A stretch of DNA of 64,000 bases from Trogon surrucura (GCA_020746105.1 CM036618.1:46096514-46160513); one strand, 5' to 3'. Positions 22,190 to 37,300 are shown, counted from the first letter of the stretch. Program-made: numbers and translations. Notes: generated by a model not told the origin, from the sequence alone.

Positions 22190-25100
22190 CATTTAACACA
22201 GTTCCTATGGGCCAAATTTAGTTCTGTGCAAATTAGTTTAGGTCCATTAAAGTTAATGTGAGTTGTTAGCTATCAGACTAGGCTAGTATGCAAAATGAAT
22301 GTTAGCATATGTGGCATTTCTTTTGCACTGAGCAGTGTGTGTACTATGACAGAAAAAGTCATATTTCTCCGTTTTTATCTTTGTAGGAATGTGTCTCACA
22401 GCAGCTCTGTGAGTTTTGATTGAGGAATAGTAGGGGTATCCATTATGAAGCATTGCTTGCTTTCTGCGTTGTAAAGATGACCTGAAGCAGTAGGGATGCA
22501 AAGAGGCAGGGGTTGGTTAAACAAAGTAGTTTGTGCAGAATGAAAGTTGATGAATTAATTGGGCCAAGAGGAAATTTAAATCAGAGCTGGACTGGGAGGC
22601 AAAAGAAATTGGGATCTTGCAGAAGGCAGATGTTTTTCTGAAGAAATACAGCCACGTCACAGGTGTGAAGGATGCAATATTGTCGACCCAAGCACATTGT
22701 GTTTGGAAATATGTCTTCTGATGAAAAAACAGTAGCAGAAGAGAGGATGAACAACAAATGCAATGCAAGAAAAAGTGGTTGTGCTACTGTAGATCCCATA
22801 GCCATTCACCTTTCATTTTCTGCTCACTTACACTATTTCTGTGTTTTTGGCTCTAGATGGGCATCGAAATAAAATGTTGTATCATCTTAAAAATAAAGAG
22901 GATAATGAGTTGAAACTTACGATCAATTTTCCTTTGAAGCTGTTTGATTTCCTCTCTCAGTTCTTTCCTTGCATATAGTTCTATATATATTTTCAAGGGG
23001 CTAAAGCACATCAGGGGAGTGAATGAGCAGCAGGAGAGGCTGTGGCTCACAGCAGCTGCGTTGCCATTAGCAAGTAGTGTAGCCCAGTAAGAACAGATCT
23101 GTGGAGTGAAACTGTTGATGCTGAAGACCTGACTTTCTGTAGTGTATGCCCTGGAAAGGTTTTACTGTGTGCTACTTCTCATCTGCTCTTGTGAACCGAA
23201 CAACCAGCAAGAGTTGGAGCAGATAGTTGTGTGCTACCAGTTCACCTGACAGGCACTCAGACCACGTCATAATGCAGTAAGTGGAGTAGTTAGGAGATTC
23301 ACTTCAGAAGCGCATTCCCACTCTGAACTAAACCATTGGTACAGGTGTACCCAAGGTCTGGAGGTTTCTCTGTCGGCTCTAGTATGGTTTCCATGCTTCA
23401 GTAAGTGCAATGCTTTCTGGCCTCTGGATTATTGCTGTGTCCTTGGGTATGATTCCTTTGTCAATAGTTTGTGCTTTGTTATGCTGGTAAGGGTAGGTGA
23501 ACCACTCTACTAACTTTTGGGAGGAACTCAAGCCATTCATGTTCCTGAATACAAGACTTTCTGTCTTGGTTTCGCCTTGGTGTCCTAATACGTAAAATAA
23601 GAGAAAAACACTTTTCCATGTCACGATATGTATTTAAGGCAACTCAGCAAGCACTGCAAGTTTTGTAAGAAATTAGTCCTGATTTCCTTCACTAAAGTGA
23701 AGGTAACTTTGTTCACTATGGATAAGGAGTACAGCACCAGGAAAAAAACAAGGCCCTGGGTTGTAGTAGCAAGGTCAGTGGTTGAGTCACACACAGGCTC
23801 TAAAGCATTTGCAACTGTTATTAAAATGGTACATTCCTCCCGCATTGGCAGATTTGCTTGCAAGCATAGACAACATCAATATTAATTTTGTAAATGTTTA
23901 TCTCATGTAATGTATATGATTAAGACTTGTTTGGATGTTTTGTGCTGATTAAACTGAGACCTTTCTATGCCAACAGCCCTGTGGCATTGAGTTACTGTGA
24001 GAAAAACAATGTGTGACAATGTTAGGGGAACACAGCTGAACATAAATACTTCCTCTAGTGTGATAGGTTTTCTCTAATTTTTTTTCCCATCTAATTTTTT
24101 TTTTTTGCCATGTACAAAATCGGATTTGGATTATCAAATGTCAATAGTATATTTTCACTTATTGAGTCTCTAAGTGACATGCCATTTATGGCATCCTTGG
24201 AATAATGTCCATTTCTTTAAGTTACACATTCTACGAGGTGGTAGATGTTTCCCCCTTGTCTGGTAACATTAAAATTGCACTTTTGGGCTCGTGTGACAAA
24301 TGTTGTGAAATGCTCACTTTTAGTCAAGTTTCATTTTATGCTGAAAATAGCAGAGGGAATTCACAGGTTCTTCAAAATATTAGCTCTTTTTTTAGGTGTC
24401 TTGTTAAATGAAAACTGCAGTTCTTGGACCAGGCTCACTCTTTGTAAAAGTGTTCATTGAAATTGATGAGAACTGACCTTGATTTCATGGCATAGTCATT
24501 ACCCTCTGGTAATCTAGAGATGTGAAAGGTTTGGGAAGGAAGGAAATAACTCCCACTTTTATACGTGTCACACTGCTGCAGCATACATGAATCAGTAGCC
24601 AAGAAAAACATCTTTCTGCTTGCCTGCTGAAGTGATATAAATTAATTTGTTTTACCCCTTTTACCAAAAAAGTCATGAGGACTCATAACCGTCAGCCATC
24701 AGGAAGATCAATTGTTCTCAGATGCTCTTGAGTGTATGCAAATGTTTTGTTGTTCAAGTAAACTACTACCATTATTTAAGGCTTTGCATTTTTGTGTCCT
24801 GGCTTGCAGAGGAATAGGTTAGTCCAGTTTGAGTGCTGTAGTCACTGCATGGGACTAAAGTGGGATTTTGGAGTCCTACTCCTTACTTTGCCATGTGGTC
24901 TGGGAAATAATTTATTTATCTGCAGGACTTGCACTTCTCAGATATTCAGTGTTTGTCAAGTGTATTAAAATCCTTAAATATGAAGACAAAGTATGACTGC
25001 AAATCCTTCATCATTACAATTATTAATATTATTATGGTTTCACAAACTCAACTGTGACTTAATTTGGGAGTTTTAATTACTTTTATGGGTCACATTCTTG

Positions 25101-25380
25101 TAAGTTCTTGTTTTAAAATATGATGTCGTTTTTGATTTCTGTTTCACTCTTCAGCTACAAATGATACCAGCTATTCTGCATTAGCCATGACCTTTAGAAA
25201 AATAACTGATGAACTTATTCATCTCAACAGTTACTGCACATGTACAGTTTTTATTTTTATTTGCCCCATCTGTTCTGTATAAAAAAAACTGTGTGAGTGT
25301 GTGTGTGCATTCTCAGCAACTGGACTCTTTTATTTAGTGATGTGGAGAAACTGCCCTGCACTGTGGGCTTAAAGAAAGAG
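22190..25380. other. Non-coding AT-rich unique sequence
   Basis: No gene is seen. Bases 22206-22262 faintly resemble an ancient amniote repeat (gggccaaattt... then tccattaaagttaatg), at too low similarity to call. Bases 24082-24106 contain T runs. An ATGCAAAT octamer at 24736-24743 is at chance level. A TG-rich stretch lies at 25290-25308. Confidence 0.6.
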
Positions 25381-25399
25381 AAACCGCAGGACCCGGTAA

Positions 25400-25600
25400 T
25401 ATCTCCAACACTTGTAAGTGTGACCACTGTGTGTGGGTAGCTATGAGTGCGCTCTAATTTGAGCTCAATAAATTGTGGATTTTTACCAGCTGCGAGTGCT
25501 CGTGTGTGACAGTCTGTCCATCAAAGTGCCATGCGAGCAGCTGGTTGTGAGACACGCACCGTGTGCTGCAACATGGGCAAACACCTCTGTATTTATGGAA
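25400..25600. promoter_or_regulatory. Candidate non-coding element with mirrored E-boxes
   Basis: A CAGCTG E-box at about 25489-25494 is followed by gcgagtgctcg. A second CAGCTG at about 25539-25544 is preceded by atgcgag, so similar words lie around two E-boxes 50 bases apart. The patch keeps several CpGs, unlike its flanks, and has no coding frame. A regulatory role is only a suggestion. Confidence 0.25.
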
Positions 25601-28600
25601 GAGCTTTCCCAGAGCCAAAGCTGACCCTGGGATTACAGCTAGTGTTTTAAGGCCCTCTGTAATAGAAACTGTAAGATCGTCAGAGTGAAATAAGTATATC
25701 TCTTAAAATGGCTTTCATGTTTACTGTGCTGAGTGTTCCCTTGGAGAGTTCGTATTAAACTTTTCCTCTAAAGGGTCCAGACCTGCCTAGAATTAGAGCA
25801 GCTCCACCTTCAGAAAAGCTGTGCTGCGAGTCCTTGGAGAGGCAAGCTTGTTACACCAGGTAGACTTTTCCTGTCCCTAAACCTTTTCATGGGTTTATGC
25901 ACTGTCAAAGTAAAACCCTCTTACCAACCACGAAAGGGTGGATACTATTTTGGCCATTATAACAGGTAGTCACATAATACAGCGTAACTAGCATAAGGGA
26001 ACTTTTGTAGAGACCAAAATTTTACTAGGTGTAAGGGCAGGTGATTAAGGGTAGCTTGTGCCTGTTAGCACAGGTTACACTGCAATAGTAATCTTAACTA
26101 CGGTACAGTCCCTTGCATCTGCAGGATCCCAGGGTGTTATGCAAACCTGGCAAATTGGTACGAAAAACTGTATGGTGATCATTTCGTACATGCCTGGAGT
26201 GAAATGCAGCAGCTGTTCGACGGCGCACAGTAATATCCCCAAACTCTTTAGAGCAGGCAGTGATGAATGTTAAAAAATCAAAGACAGGGTTGGTTTTTTT
26301 TTTTCCCAGAACTGTGTGTCTTAAAGTTAGCTGCTAAAATACCTTTTTGGCAGTTAAACCCCAGTAGGTAGGCCTAGTTTTCACAGGTGAAGAGGGCTGG
26401 CATCTACCCTGAAATCCAGAAGACCTGCAGGAAGTTGTGTTTCAGAATAAAACCCCACCAGAATCCAGGCATCCTGAAATTCTGATCTCAACACTGCTAA
26501 TAACCTTTAACATGACACAATACTCCTCATAAGGTAATTCAGATAACACATTCTGAAAATTTTAACATTTGTGTGAAGTTAACATGCTCTTTCTTGCCTC
26601 TGTGGAGCTCTTATTAACACCTAAAGCAGCTTTGCCCCAGAAAATATAGGAGATACAAACATCCCCTAGGAACATGGCTTCACGGGACTCCCACTTTAAG
26701 GTAAGAAGGATAACAGGGAAGAAAAACACGGGTTTCTCCCCAGAGTAAATCATATCAGTGATTAATAACAGCATTTTGTTTGGTAGTTTCGTTTGGTATT
26801 CATATGCAATACAGAACGAGGAAATAAAAGCCTGTGTTTTCTACCTAACCCCATCAGAGCTGGTGATTCCTCCTTTACCCAATAAGCCCCACAGTTACAC
26901 TGGGCATCCAGCTCACAGAGCAGATGGATCTGTTCCCTGGTCTTTCTGAATGATTTTGAACAAGTTGTCTCCTGAGGCCCAAGAAAATGCCACGGCCATA
27001 GGGATAGGTTATTTTCTCACTATTGGTGACATTCTGCTTTGAATCACAGAAAGAAATTGTTCACTTTATCAATCAGGCAAAATTTAGCACTGGACCTGTG
27101 TTTTCTAGATCACTTCCACCACACTATCCCCTTCCATTATGACAATATTTTGTAACTCTCCTTAAAAGTGCCTAAAACCTAAGCATTTTTGGAAGTGTCA
27201 CATCAAACCTTTCTGCTCGAAGGGTTTTTATCTAGCTAATTATTTCATCATTTAAGAAAAATAAGTAACCCTCATTTCAGCTGAAGAAATTCAACAGTTC
27301 AGCCCAAAGCCAACGGTAATTCTGGTTGCCTCAACTACAGGGAGAGTTAAACTCCCCCAGAAATACCCCTTGACAGGGTCCAACTACAGGTCTCAAAGAG
27401 TCTGAGCTCACCTGAGGATGGGAGGACACACATGAAAGAACACAGCTACGGCGTGTAAGGACGAAAGGGAATGTACTGGGCTGCCGGGAGCTATTCGTCA
27501 TAAAGTTTAGTTGTCTCTGCCTGACTAATGATAACTAAGGGACTGAGTCTAATCTGAAACGTGCACTGATGTGTGTCTTGAAAAATACACTACAATGAAG
27601 GAGTGCATATATCAATATATTCTTCACCGTTCACCCTACATTTGGGCCTGGGCCAGATTATTTTCTGAAAAGATCTAACTAATAAAGATCTGCATATAAT
27701 TAGTCAGAAATTAGTGAAATAGCTACAAAGCAGGGGACCAGTTAATGGTATGGTTTACTGATTTATTTTCCTGCAAAATCAATGTTGAGCTCTTCTTATT
27801 AACAGAATGTTCACTTGTAATCAACAATAACTAGTGCCAGCAATACAGTAGTTGAAAGAATATTTTGCAGGCAAAAATAAATTGTAAGCATAAGAAATAT
27901 TATATCACTTTGATGTAAATAAAATGTTTCCTTAATAATTGATTAGTGAATGATGAGAGAAATACACCTTACATATGAAATGTTGACTGACATAGCAGGT
28001 AAGTTCACTGCTGTGAATATATCATATATCACTTAATTTTCCAGTCAGCATCTTTGGAAAGAACTTTCTGTGTACAAAAACAGTTAATGATCCTCTATAA
28101 AAAGTTTTAATATGATATTTAATAGCAAAGGAAAGTAACAAAGTACCATTATATGCACCTCTACGTGTGTATCTCAGTTTAGCTTTTTCTAAATATTCAA
28201 ATGTACGACATTCATAACACTGCAAAATTTTTTGTCCGGGACACACTTCAGCAAACATTTTGTCACCCAGAGATGCAACTGTAATTCTTGGAGAATATTA
28301 ACAGCCAGGTTTTATTCTCAAGCATGGGAGAGTGTCATCCTGACCTCTGTTTACTGCTATTAAACATAGAAGATTTACTTTGAAGCATTCATTTAAGGAA
28401 GTGAGTTATTATTCCTTTGCTTGACCTTAGCCTGTGGTATATATATCATGAGGTTGCATAAGACCATCATGCAGAAGGAAATTGGTCTACCAAAAGTTAG
28501 GTTGAAAACAATCTTAAAATATTTCAAAAATTGAGGACAGACATGATTGCTTATATGCTCATCACCTGACAGCTAAATAAGCATCTATACATGCTGAAAA

Positions 28601-31600
28601 TGTATATATTTAAAACTTGCCATTTTATATGTGGTAATCCCTGGTACAAGCACCTTGAAATGAATCCTGTTGTTGAAGTTAACATTATGTGAGCTATTGC
28701 TTATATTTATTACTGGGAAAACATTATTTTTAAAAGCATATGAAAAAATAGTTTTCAAGCTGTTTCCTTAATGAACTGGAAATAGTAACCCTGTCAAATG
28801 TAATACAAAAATAGTGTTATAAGCCTATGGCATCTATTTATTACTGGAGAACAAAAGCTTTCATCCATTTCCTTTAGAGAATGACATTTTTGTAATTCGC
28901 TGCCCATTTCATTTGTTCTAAAAGGACTTCGTAGGTTGACAAATATCCCACAGAAATGGCTTCTGATGCTTGATAGGATAATGTGCAGCCCCTTAGGACA
29001 AGGGCAAAGGCAGCAAACTTATCATCCTTTAGTTTAGCTTAGCATGGGTCAGTAACAGCGCCAGGGGTGACAGAAGATGTTAAAGTGTGGGAAGCAAGAA
29101 CTAAGAGCTGTAGGAGGGTAGTTTTTATAGTTTATCCTTTCTTTCACCATGACGCTGCAGAGACAGCTTGAATTACATTGTTGATGTGGTTCACTGCACG
29201 CCACACTAGCTGCTCCAGTAGGAGGAAAAAAAAAAAAACACTTACGGGTCATTTTCCCCAATAGTGTGTGACATTTCAGTGCTTATCCCATAGGAGGAGG
29301 AAACACATGTGTAATATTTTAGCTGGAAGTTCATATTTTAAAGATGCATTTTCACACTCGGAGGTCTGGTGTGATAAATTTGATGATTATTGTAGTTCTA
29401 CCAATGTAAGGATTTTGGAGGAGAAAGTGTTCTGCATGCTTAATTGTCCTCTACATTTTGTTCTGATTTTTTTTTTTCTCCTGCAAAGCAGGGTAAGAAT
29501 GAGCATTTGGCTCCTGTGGAGTGCACATTTAAAAAACAACAAACTAGACTTTAAAACCGTGGTGATGACTTTCATTCATCAAAAGCTGAAAACTGTTTTA
29601 GAAGTGTCATTTTAGAAATGTGTTCAACCGAGTTAGGTCTTCCTCAGTGGTAGATGATTACTCCTCAGTCATAGATCTTGTAAATTTTGGGCTGATCTAG
29701 CAAGATATTCTATGAAAAAAATTTCTGCTAAAGCTGATTGGAGTGACTGAACATAATGAGCAAAATCATGTCCTTGTTCTAAAATTTGCAGCTAGTCTTA
29801 TACTAACTAGCCCAGTTACCCCTGCAAAATATTTTTCCACTCTTGGTTTCCTTAGTTTCTGTTCAGCACATCAGAGTAATAAAAATCATACTTATTTTTG
29901 TTCCCTGATTAAAAATGGAGTTTTCACAAACTGCATTTGACTGCAATCATATTCATTAGGAAAATCTCATACTCCTGTAAATCGGTCCTGACTGTTTTGA
30001 ATGAGGATGTATAGAATTATAAAGTACTGTGAACCTGAGTAGCTTGGGTTCAACCCAAAATTTTATATTTTGGTTTGCAGACATTAGAAGAAACCAAATC
30101 TCAGCCAGTTTATTCATGAGTTCAAATAAGTTTTTCTTGAAAGAAAAAAACCCAAATCAGTCCCAAACCAAAACCAGACAAAAAATCTGGAACTAAATTT
30201 AACCATCATTTTACACATAAACATCTTTGGAGCTGTTCTTCTGGGTACTGTTTTTCAATTGCTCTTAAAGATCTTTTCAGAAATAACTTGAACCCCAAGG
30301 TTCTGTGTCATTTGAGCCCGGCCACCCCAAGTGCTGAACACTGGCACAGGCTGCAAGCTCTGGTCAAAATACCTGGAGATCTAAAAGTCTGTTCTGGTTA
30401 AGAGTGGTACCAGGAACACCTCTAATAATGAGATGTAGAGTTCTAAACCACAAAGGAACTTCTGAAGAATTACATTAACTTTTTTTTTCTTTTTCTTTTT
30501 TTTTTTTCTAATGGCTCTAGAGGTTTTTTGCTGAAGGGAAGAAATTTTGATAACTCATGCACCAGGGTGGGGGGACCAGGTCTTTGATCATTTGCTGAGA
30601 ACTTCCACTGTCATGGAGCAAAACTCAGGTAACACTTGAACCCACACACCCAAGGTTCAGGCTGCAGATTTGTGAATACTTTGCACAATTGGAATAAACC
30701 TTTCATACAAATAACAAAAACTTCTTTATATTTCCATTGAAAGAAATAAATTTCTTCCAAAAGTCTGCTAATAACCATTCTTTAATTGTCAACTGAAAGT
30801 ACAGCTTGCAAACGCTCCTTGCCTTCACCAGACACACCCACTACATATTAATTACATAAACTGTCTTTGCTGCAATAGAGATTCTGGTTGGATCAGACCT
30901 GTTTTACAAAGAAAGTGGAATAATTTGTTGGTGTAATGTATGATCTGAATTAATGTATTTTTAAGAATCAAATTATCCTGATTTGAGAGCCCCTAAAGGG
31001 ACCGATACAGAGGAGAAGGACTGAAAGTTTTGACATGGTTTAATGAGCTGTATGCTAACTCCACCTGAGTAATTAACAGTCTTGACAGTCCTTTTGAACA
31101 GTGATATTCTCTGTAAGGATGTTTAATGCTCTGAGTATCAGCAATGAAAAAGCTAAGACAGAGGCAGATCTGAGTAGGGATTTTTATGTCAAAGGAATTT
31201 TGACTGTATACTTTTTTCTCTTATGAATCATTAAGGCAAATACTTTCAGAAGCAGCAGCTAATTTTTCAGGAACTTTATTTTTGAGTGCCCAGTTACATG
31301 CTGCTTTCTCACAAGTTGTTGAGATGTCAGCTTCCCCTTCCTTAAAAATGAAAATATGGATGCAAAGTGGTCCCATCCAACACAATCATGTGCAAACACT
31401 CTTCTGTGAGTAAAAGATAAATGATTCTGTGGCAAGCAATTTCAATTCATGCTTTGTTGTAATTGTTAATATGTGCTAACATGCATATCATCTTATAAAT
31501 CATCCTTTTAGAATTAAAAGAAATTGTTTTGTATGCAGAAACAATGCGATGATAATATGATTAAATGCAGAGGCCACAAAACTATTAATTTTTTTTCTCT

Positions 31601-34260
31601 TAACCAAAGCAATATTCTGAAATTGCAGAGCACAAACAATTTGGGGAGACTTCTAACGAATACCAAGCTTGGACAGATCATTAACAACTGACCAATGTAA
31701 AAGCCCAGGTCCCTCAAAACTGCCTGTCTTCTAGGCAGCAGAGTCCTGACCAATTCTTTTCTATGCTAACAAAAGAAGAGGTGAAGAAAGGTGGAGCCTG
31801 CCAGCCACATAAGATGGCAGGCATTAAGAAGTGCCTTTTTTGTGTGGGTTTTTTTTTTTTATTCTAGGCTTGATTTCTTTAATTTTTCTCATTTTACTTA
31901 ATTTTTGTAAACTCAAATTCTTGATCGGTTGTATTCATATATCATGTAAATTGGTGCATGCTGATGGCTGTAACTTTTCTACTTCTTACTATGCCTGTCA
32001 CCGGTTTAAGCAATCTGTGCGTAATTGATTTCTTCAGTAAAACAGATAACATTTGCTTAAAGCTCCTCTGATGGCTTTACAGCCTCTACATTAGCAACAG
32101 CACTTCCACCTCCACTGGCATTCTAGTAAAATATAATTATTATATATCCATCACAGATAAAAAAGACGACAAAAAAAAGTGAGCAGAGTCACTGCTGTGT
32201 TTTTTCTGAGTTCAGCACTGCCCAAGCATCAGATCGTTCAGCTCTTACTGTGGTTGCACTGACTGCTAACACTGTCCCTCTCCCTGGCCCCATGCCACAC
32301 AGTGTTCTATTCACTGATTTAATACCAGAACTGATGATATTTCTGACTCAGAAATAAACAGGACTTTGATTGCCTTGCAGGTAAGTTGACTTTTTTTTTT
32401 TTTAACTGCGGCAGAAAATTCTCTAATCATAAATAAAGAAATAAAACGATTTATTTTGTACAACGTAAAATGATGACTTTCACATGTTCTACTTCAGATA
32501 ATTAAAATAAAACAAAATATAAACCCATCCCTCAGGACAAAATGTTTTTGGCTGGAAAGGACATAGTAAAGGGAAAATAAGACAGATGCATAGGGGAACT
32601 TAATTGTACCATACAGAGAAGACTCAAGGGACTGCGATGTGGCCTCTCTCCTCTCCAGCATTCTGTGGAATGCAATCAGGCAGCAGTGTGCTGGACAGCG
32701 AGTGTTTCGTACTGAGAAAGAAAAGACTGCTTCACAAGAATTTTTAACTGGTTTTATTATTATATGCAAAGAAATCACTGCGGACAGATTACTAAAACAA
32801 TGAACTTGCTCAATTTAGCACATATGAAGAAACAATATTTCCACCTTCCAAGGTTAGCAGACACGTGTGAAGGATTTCGGTGACAAGACAGGTCAGGTTG
32901 CAACAGACAGTGCACAAACTCTATTCTCTTCACTTGCAATCTACCAGGTTTCAAAGAGAGGAGAAGTGGATTTTTTTCTCCCCCTTTCCTTGGAAATCAG
33001 AAGTGAGGGAAAGCCTTCCTGCCTGATATTCTCTCTGACCCTAAATAATAAAAATACTCATGACCAGTGAAGGTCATTCTCATCAGCCATAGAATAAAAA
33101 GCTTTTGAAAAGTAATACTACTCCATCTGAGCTGAATCCAGGAAAGCGCTGGAATGCATGCTTAACTTGGGCACGCTCTTTATGGGTGTAAACGATTTTC
33201 TGGATTGGGGCCAGAGTGCTCAACACCTTACCAGGTCTGTCCCCAGGAGAATACTCTCGCGGGTTGTCACCTGAAACCGAATTCTGCTGTGCAGCCCATT
33301 AACACCATCTCGAACTCTTCCTCCTGCTGCTGGGTGCTGCAGCCTGGGTGCTCTCCCTGGTCACCCTGTGGGCACACACACAGGGTGGTGATGGAAACAG
33401 GTGGGAGGCAGTTGTATGCGTGTATACTATGCCAGGAATAAATATTTGCAGCTCGGGGAGTATCCTGCGGAAACGCCTTCACTTCTCCCGCTGCTTTCCC
33501 TTTGTCTTTGTTTTTCAAAATTTGAGCTTTCTCTTCTTCTGTGTGTTTTAAATGAGAGAAAACTGTGTGCTGCAAGCCCACAAAGTGATTATTTCTCAAA
33601 TCCAGAATGTCAAGGGAGAGTGAGGGTTCTAAGCAAGCTGAATAAATCAAATATGCGGAATGTTAAAATGAAAAAAAAATTGTGTGTTTCATATTGATGT
33701 GGCAAAACCAGTACAGAAAATTTAGATCCCAGCTGAGATCTGACTCTCACATGTGTCTTACAGGTGCACATTAAGGCAGAGCTAGATTTCATTTTCGTAG
33801 AACGAATATGTCTGATAAAAACACTTGGAAAATTCACTGGGCTGGGAAGTGGAGGATGGCGCTAGTCCAGTACATAATATTTTACACTTTGTAATTGTTC
33901 ATTCACAAAACTATAGGAAAATATCTGTGCTAGTAAAAACATTAGTACTTACACTTTAAATAGCAAAATTTTTTTGTCTTTCACTGAAAAGATGACTGAT
34001 GTGGTTTGGTGTGATACAGTTTTACATCCCAAATAACTTCTTAGGAAAATGTTATAGACTGCTTTAAAATGACAGTACTGAGGGTGGTTTTTTTCCCTTC
34101 AGCTTGCAGAAGGTGCTAAAAGAGTGATCCTCAGCTGTGAGGATCTCAAAACCTCTTGCTCAGAATTAAGATTCATGGCAGTTTAGTGAGAGCAGAAAAG
34201 ATCTCTGTGTGAGAGGCAGCTGATATTTTTCTCCCACCAGAAATCTTGATTTCAAAACTC
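25601..34260. other. Non-coding AT-rich unique sequence (8.6 kb)
   Basis: I see no defensible exon, RNA gene or repeat family. Short homopolymer runs occur at about 26291-26304, 29225-29240, 29467-29478, 30481-30509, 31847-31861 and 32391-32403. The open frames at 29268-29615 (115 codons), 33267-33650 (minus, 127 codons) and 33401-33697 have no recognisable domains. The last two overlap on opposite strands in a less AT-rich patch (33200-33500), as expected by chance. Confidence 0.55.
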
Positions 34261-34267
34261 TGATTTC

Positions 34268-34305
34268 AGAAGTGGGAAAACTGAAGCCTGAAGAGCTTAA
34301 GGGGA
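34268..34305 (-). repeat. Possible MIR-like SINE remnant
   Basis: The plus strand shows a resemblance to the reverse complement of the MIR core ('gaagtgggaaaactgaagcctgaagagcttaag' against the familiar 'gatgaggaaactgaggca...gaggttaag' pattern). Similarity fades after about 40 bases. Bases 34365-34380 carry 'gggcacctaaatacc', a phrase familiar from old amniote repeats. It may be a very old repeat or coincidence. Confidence 0.3.
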
Positions 34306-37300
34306 AAACTTAAAAGCACTTATTTGGCCTAGATTCAACAGTGCTAAACTAGCTTAGATACTTGGGCACCTAAATACCACCAACTCTCAAAGACTTTCAT
34401 ATTGTGAGCTCTGAAAAATTAGAATATGCAGATTTGATCATATTGCCCCTTTGGCAAGGAGGATTCAGGCTGAGAGTATGTGAGGGGGAGAAGATGGCCA
34501 AGATCTGGTCTGAACACACCGGTGTAACTAAAGACGCATTTAAAAACTGACTTAATTATATAAGTTAAAAAAACTTGGCACAGTTGCTCTCAATTCATCT
34601 TACTTCTATTGATTTAGCTAGAAACTGCAATCTTAAAGGATATGGAGCTGCTTGACGTGGAACCTGCTTGACTTTTCCCTGATTTTTAACAGATTGCAGA
34701 AATGATGACTCTGAGACCACTGTAAGCATCGCCCAAAGATTCCCGTTGTCTTCTTCTTCCACCTGAAATGTATGTGGTGTTGGACTTGCCATCACTTTGT
34801 GGTTTTGTTGTCAGTTCTGAGAAAGCAGCAGGCAAGGCAGTGATTTGCTTCCTCTCCAGCATAGGAATGGAGAACAGAGAGCCTTTACTGCAGATCCCAC
34901 ATATCAGACCTCACTATTGCTGCTGCCAGAGCATGGCCAAAATGTTTACTTATAAACATAAAGGGTGCATCCACTGCTTGGGGATCACTGAGCCACACAG
35001 CAAAGCAATACTCTGGATGGCACCTGCTCCTTGTTTTGGTTTGGTCCTGTTCCGTATCCTTGTCTGCCAGGCACTCATCTACCATTCACTCATATGCCTT
35101 AGAGTCAGCCAGGAGCAGCTTCCCCAAAATAACAAAATGCTGCATCTGAGGGCCCTGGAGGGACAGAAGTGCTAACCTGTCTAACCTCTGTCACAAGTTT
35201 CTCATCCTTTTTCTACATGTTTTAAAGGGTGTGAATGGAAGGTGTGAATACAAGTGAACAATTCTTAAGGATGATAGATTGTAGTCTACATTGTTCATCA
35301 TAAACTAAGAACCCTATTTATAATGAGGATAAAATTGAAGTACCATATGTGAAAGTAACCTGGCACTATGACCACAGACGCACTTTTTGAATTGTTTAAA
35401 ATAGTTTTATTCTCCCTGTTAAAAGACTCCTTAGGCTGGAACAATCAATGTGTCCTTTAATATACAGAGCCAATTTTGTAATGGATAGCTGCTATTACAT
35501 TTTTTACTTCTATCCTTAAATGGCTTACACAAATTATAGCTAAGGAAAGACATTCTGTGTATGTTAACTTGTACCTGATTCTCACTGCTAAAGAAACACC
35601 TTTCCTAAAATTTGTGGAGTAAAGATGTCTCGCTGCCTCTGGCTCCCTGCACTAGCAAGAGCTGTCGCTTTTCTTTTCAAAGACAGGGAAAGAGTCCAAA
35701 ATGTACATCACAGCTTGTTTAAATGGGATTTCAAATATGTTTAAGGTCTTATTTTCTGTTTTGATGGAATTTTGTTCATTTAAAAATTTTATTAAAATTC
35801 TGAGGCTTCATCCTTCTAAATTATTTCATGAGCCTTGAATTTCTCCGTAAAGAGATGTTCAACCTCTCCCTCCTCATTGAGACATTCAGAAAACATCTTT
35901 TCTTAGACCCAGAGCTTTATCGGTCTGTGGAAGACTCCAAAATGTAGATACTGATGTTCAAGAACAGTTCTTCCAGAATCCCTCTAGGTAGTAAGCATGT
36001 GCTGGTGGAGAGCCAGTGCAGTAAATAATAATTCTGGACACAGTGTGCCTCATTTCCTTCTTGGAAACACAATTCCCATGAGATAATCCAACTAGTAGTG
36101 ATTCTTTTCGCTTTTCCATTACCTTCTGAATCATGTTATTCCTCTCTTACCTCTTTCATCTCCTTCGTCCTTTCCAGGAATTAAAATAAAAAACGTAGAG
36201 ATATTCACTGCTCTAATACCTAACTGGTAGAGCAAATTACGCAGCAGAATGATGAGGAAGAAACTTTATTTCTGTATTTTTGTTGTCGTTTGTGGTTTTT
36301 GGTTTTTGGTTTTTCCAAGAGAGAAATACCTATTCTATAATTCCATTTTAGAAAATTATTCTATTTCATTTTTAAATTCAGCAAGGAAGTTTTTGTTATG
36401 TATTTCCCTGAGCAAGCTCTGAGTAATGCCTGTGATACCAGAACCTTGTCCTCTCTTGTGTCACAACCCCTGTTATCATCATTCACTCTTCTTCAGTTCC
36501 TCTCACATGTTAACATTATGTTTTTTCAAAGCAGGGACTGACATGTAATGTGGTTTTTTGGTGTCTCACCAAATTGGCCACTTAGATAGGAAAGGAATAT
36601 TAATATTAAATAAGTTTGAAGTTTTGCAGTTAAGCCATTTCTGAATTATTCCCATGGGGACACAAAAAAAAAGCCACAACTAGTCACTTTTTACTATATT
36701 GTTCAGAGAAGTTGAGGGAACAAGGATTACTTTTTAATCTTCTCATAAATCCAAAATGGCTGAAGGAATTTTCCTCAAACTTTTTGAAAAAAATCACTTT
36801 GGGAACAAGTCAAAGTGTGCTTCTTAATAGTAACCAAGTAATTTACTGTAAAGCGGTTGACAACTGAATTGAGAAGTGGAATTAAATTTAAAAATGTGTT
36901 CAAGTGTGTTATCCTTCTTTGCAATGGCAAGAAATTTTTTCATAGCATATGTCCAATCTTTCACTTAAAAAGGCAACTAGTGTCGAACCTGCTATTTTCT
37001 TGATGAATGAAAACAGTTTTCTGCTGTTGAACTGATAATAGGCTTTTATTATACTAACATGAAGACATCTTCACCAAATCTATCAAGAATCCAGTATGTA
37101 AGCAGAGTATACAAGATATCCACTGGCACTTTTCCCAGGAAACTGATTTATCTTTTCAGCAACAAATAGCTACTGCTACTGCTTAATCGGGCAATATTTG
37201 TGAAATGTCATTTTAATGGGGACACATTTGGTCAGTGTCAAGTAACTTAAGTGATGTTTTAAGAATTCCTTGCTGAGATTCCCACTGATCACCAAAAAAG

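Noticed and set aside
33267..33697. Overlapping open frames of 127 and 98 codons on opposite strands
   Set aside because: Both strands open in a less AT-rich patch; neither resembles a protein family.
34768..35175. 135-codon open frame on the plus strand
   Set aside because: No recognisable domain, and an overlapping frame is open on the minus strand. No splice or promoter context supports it.
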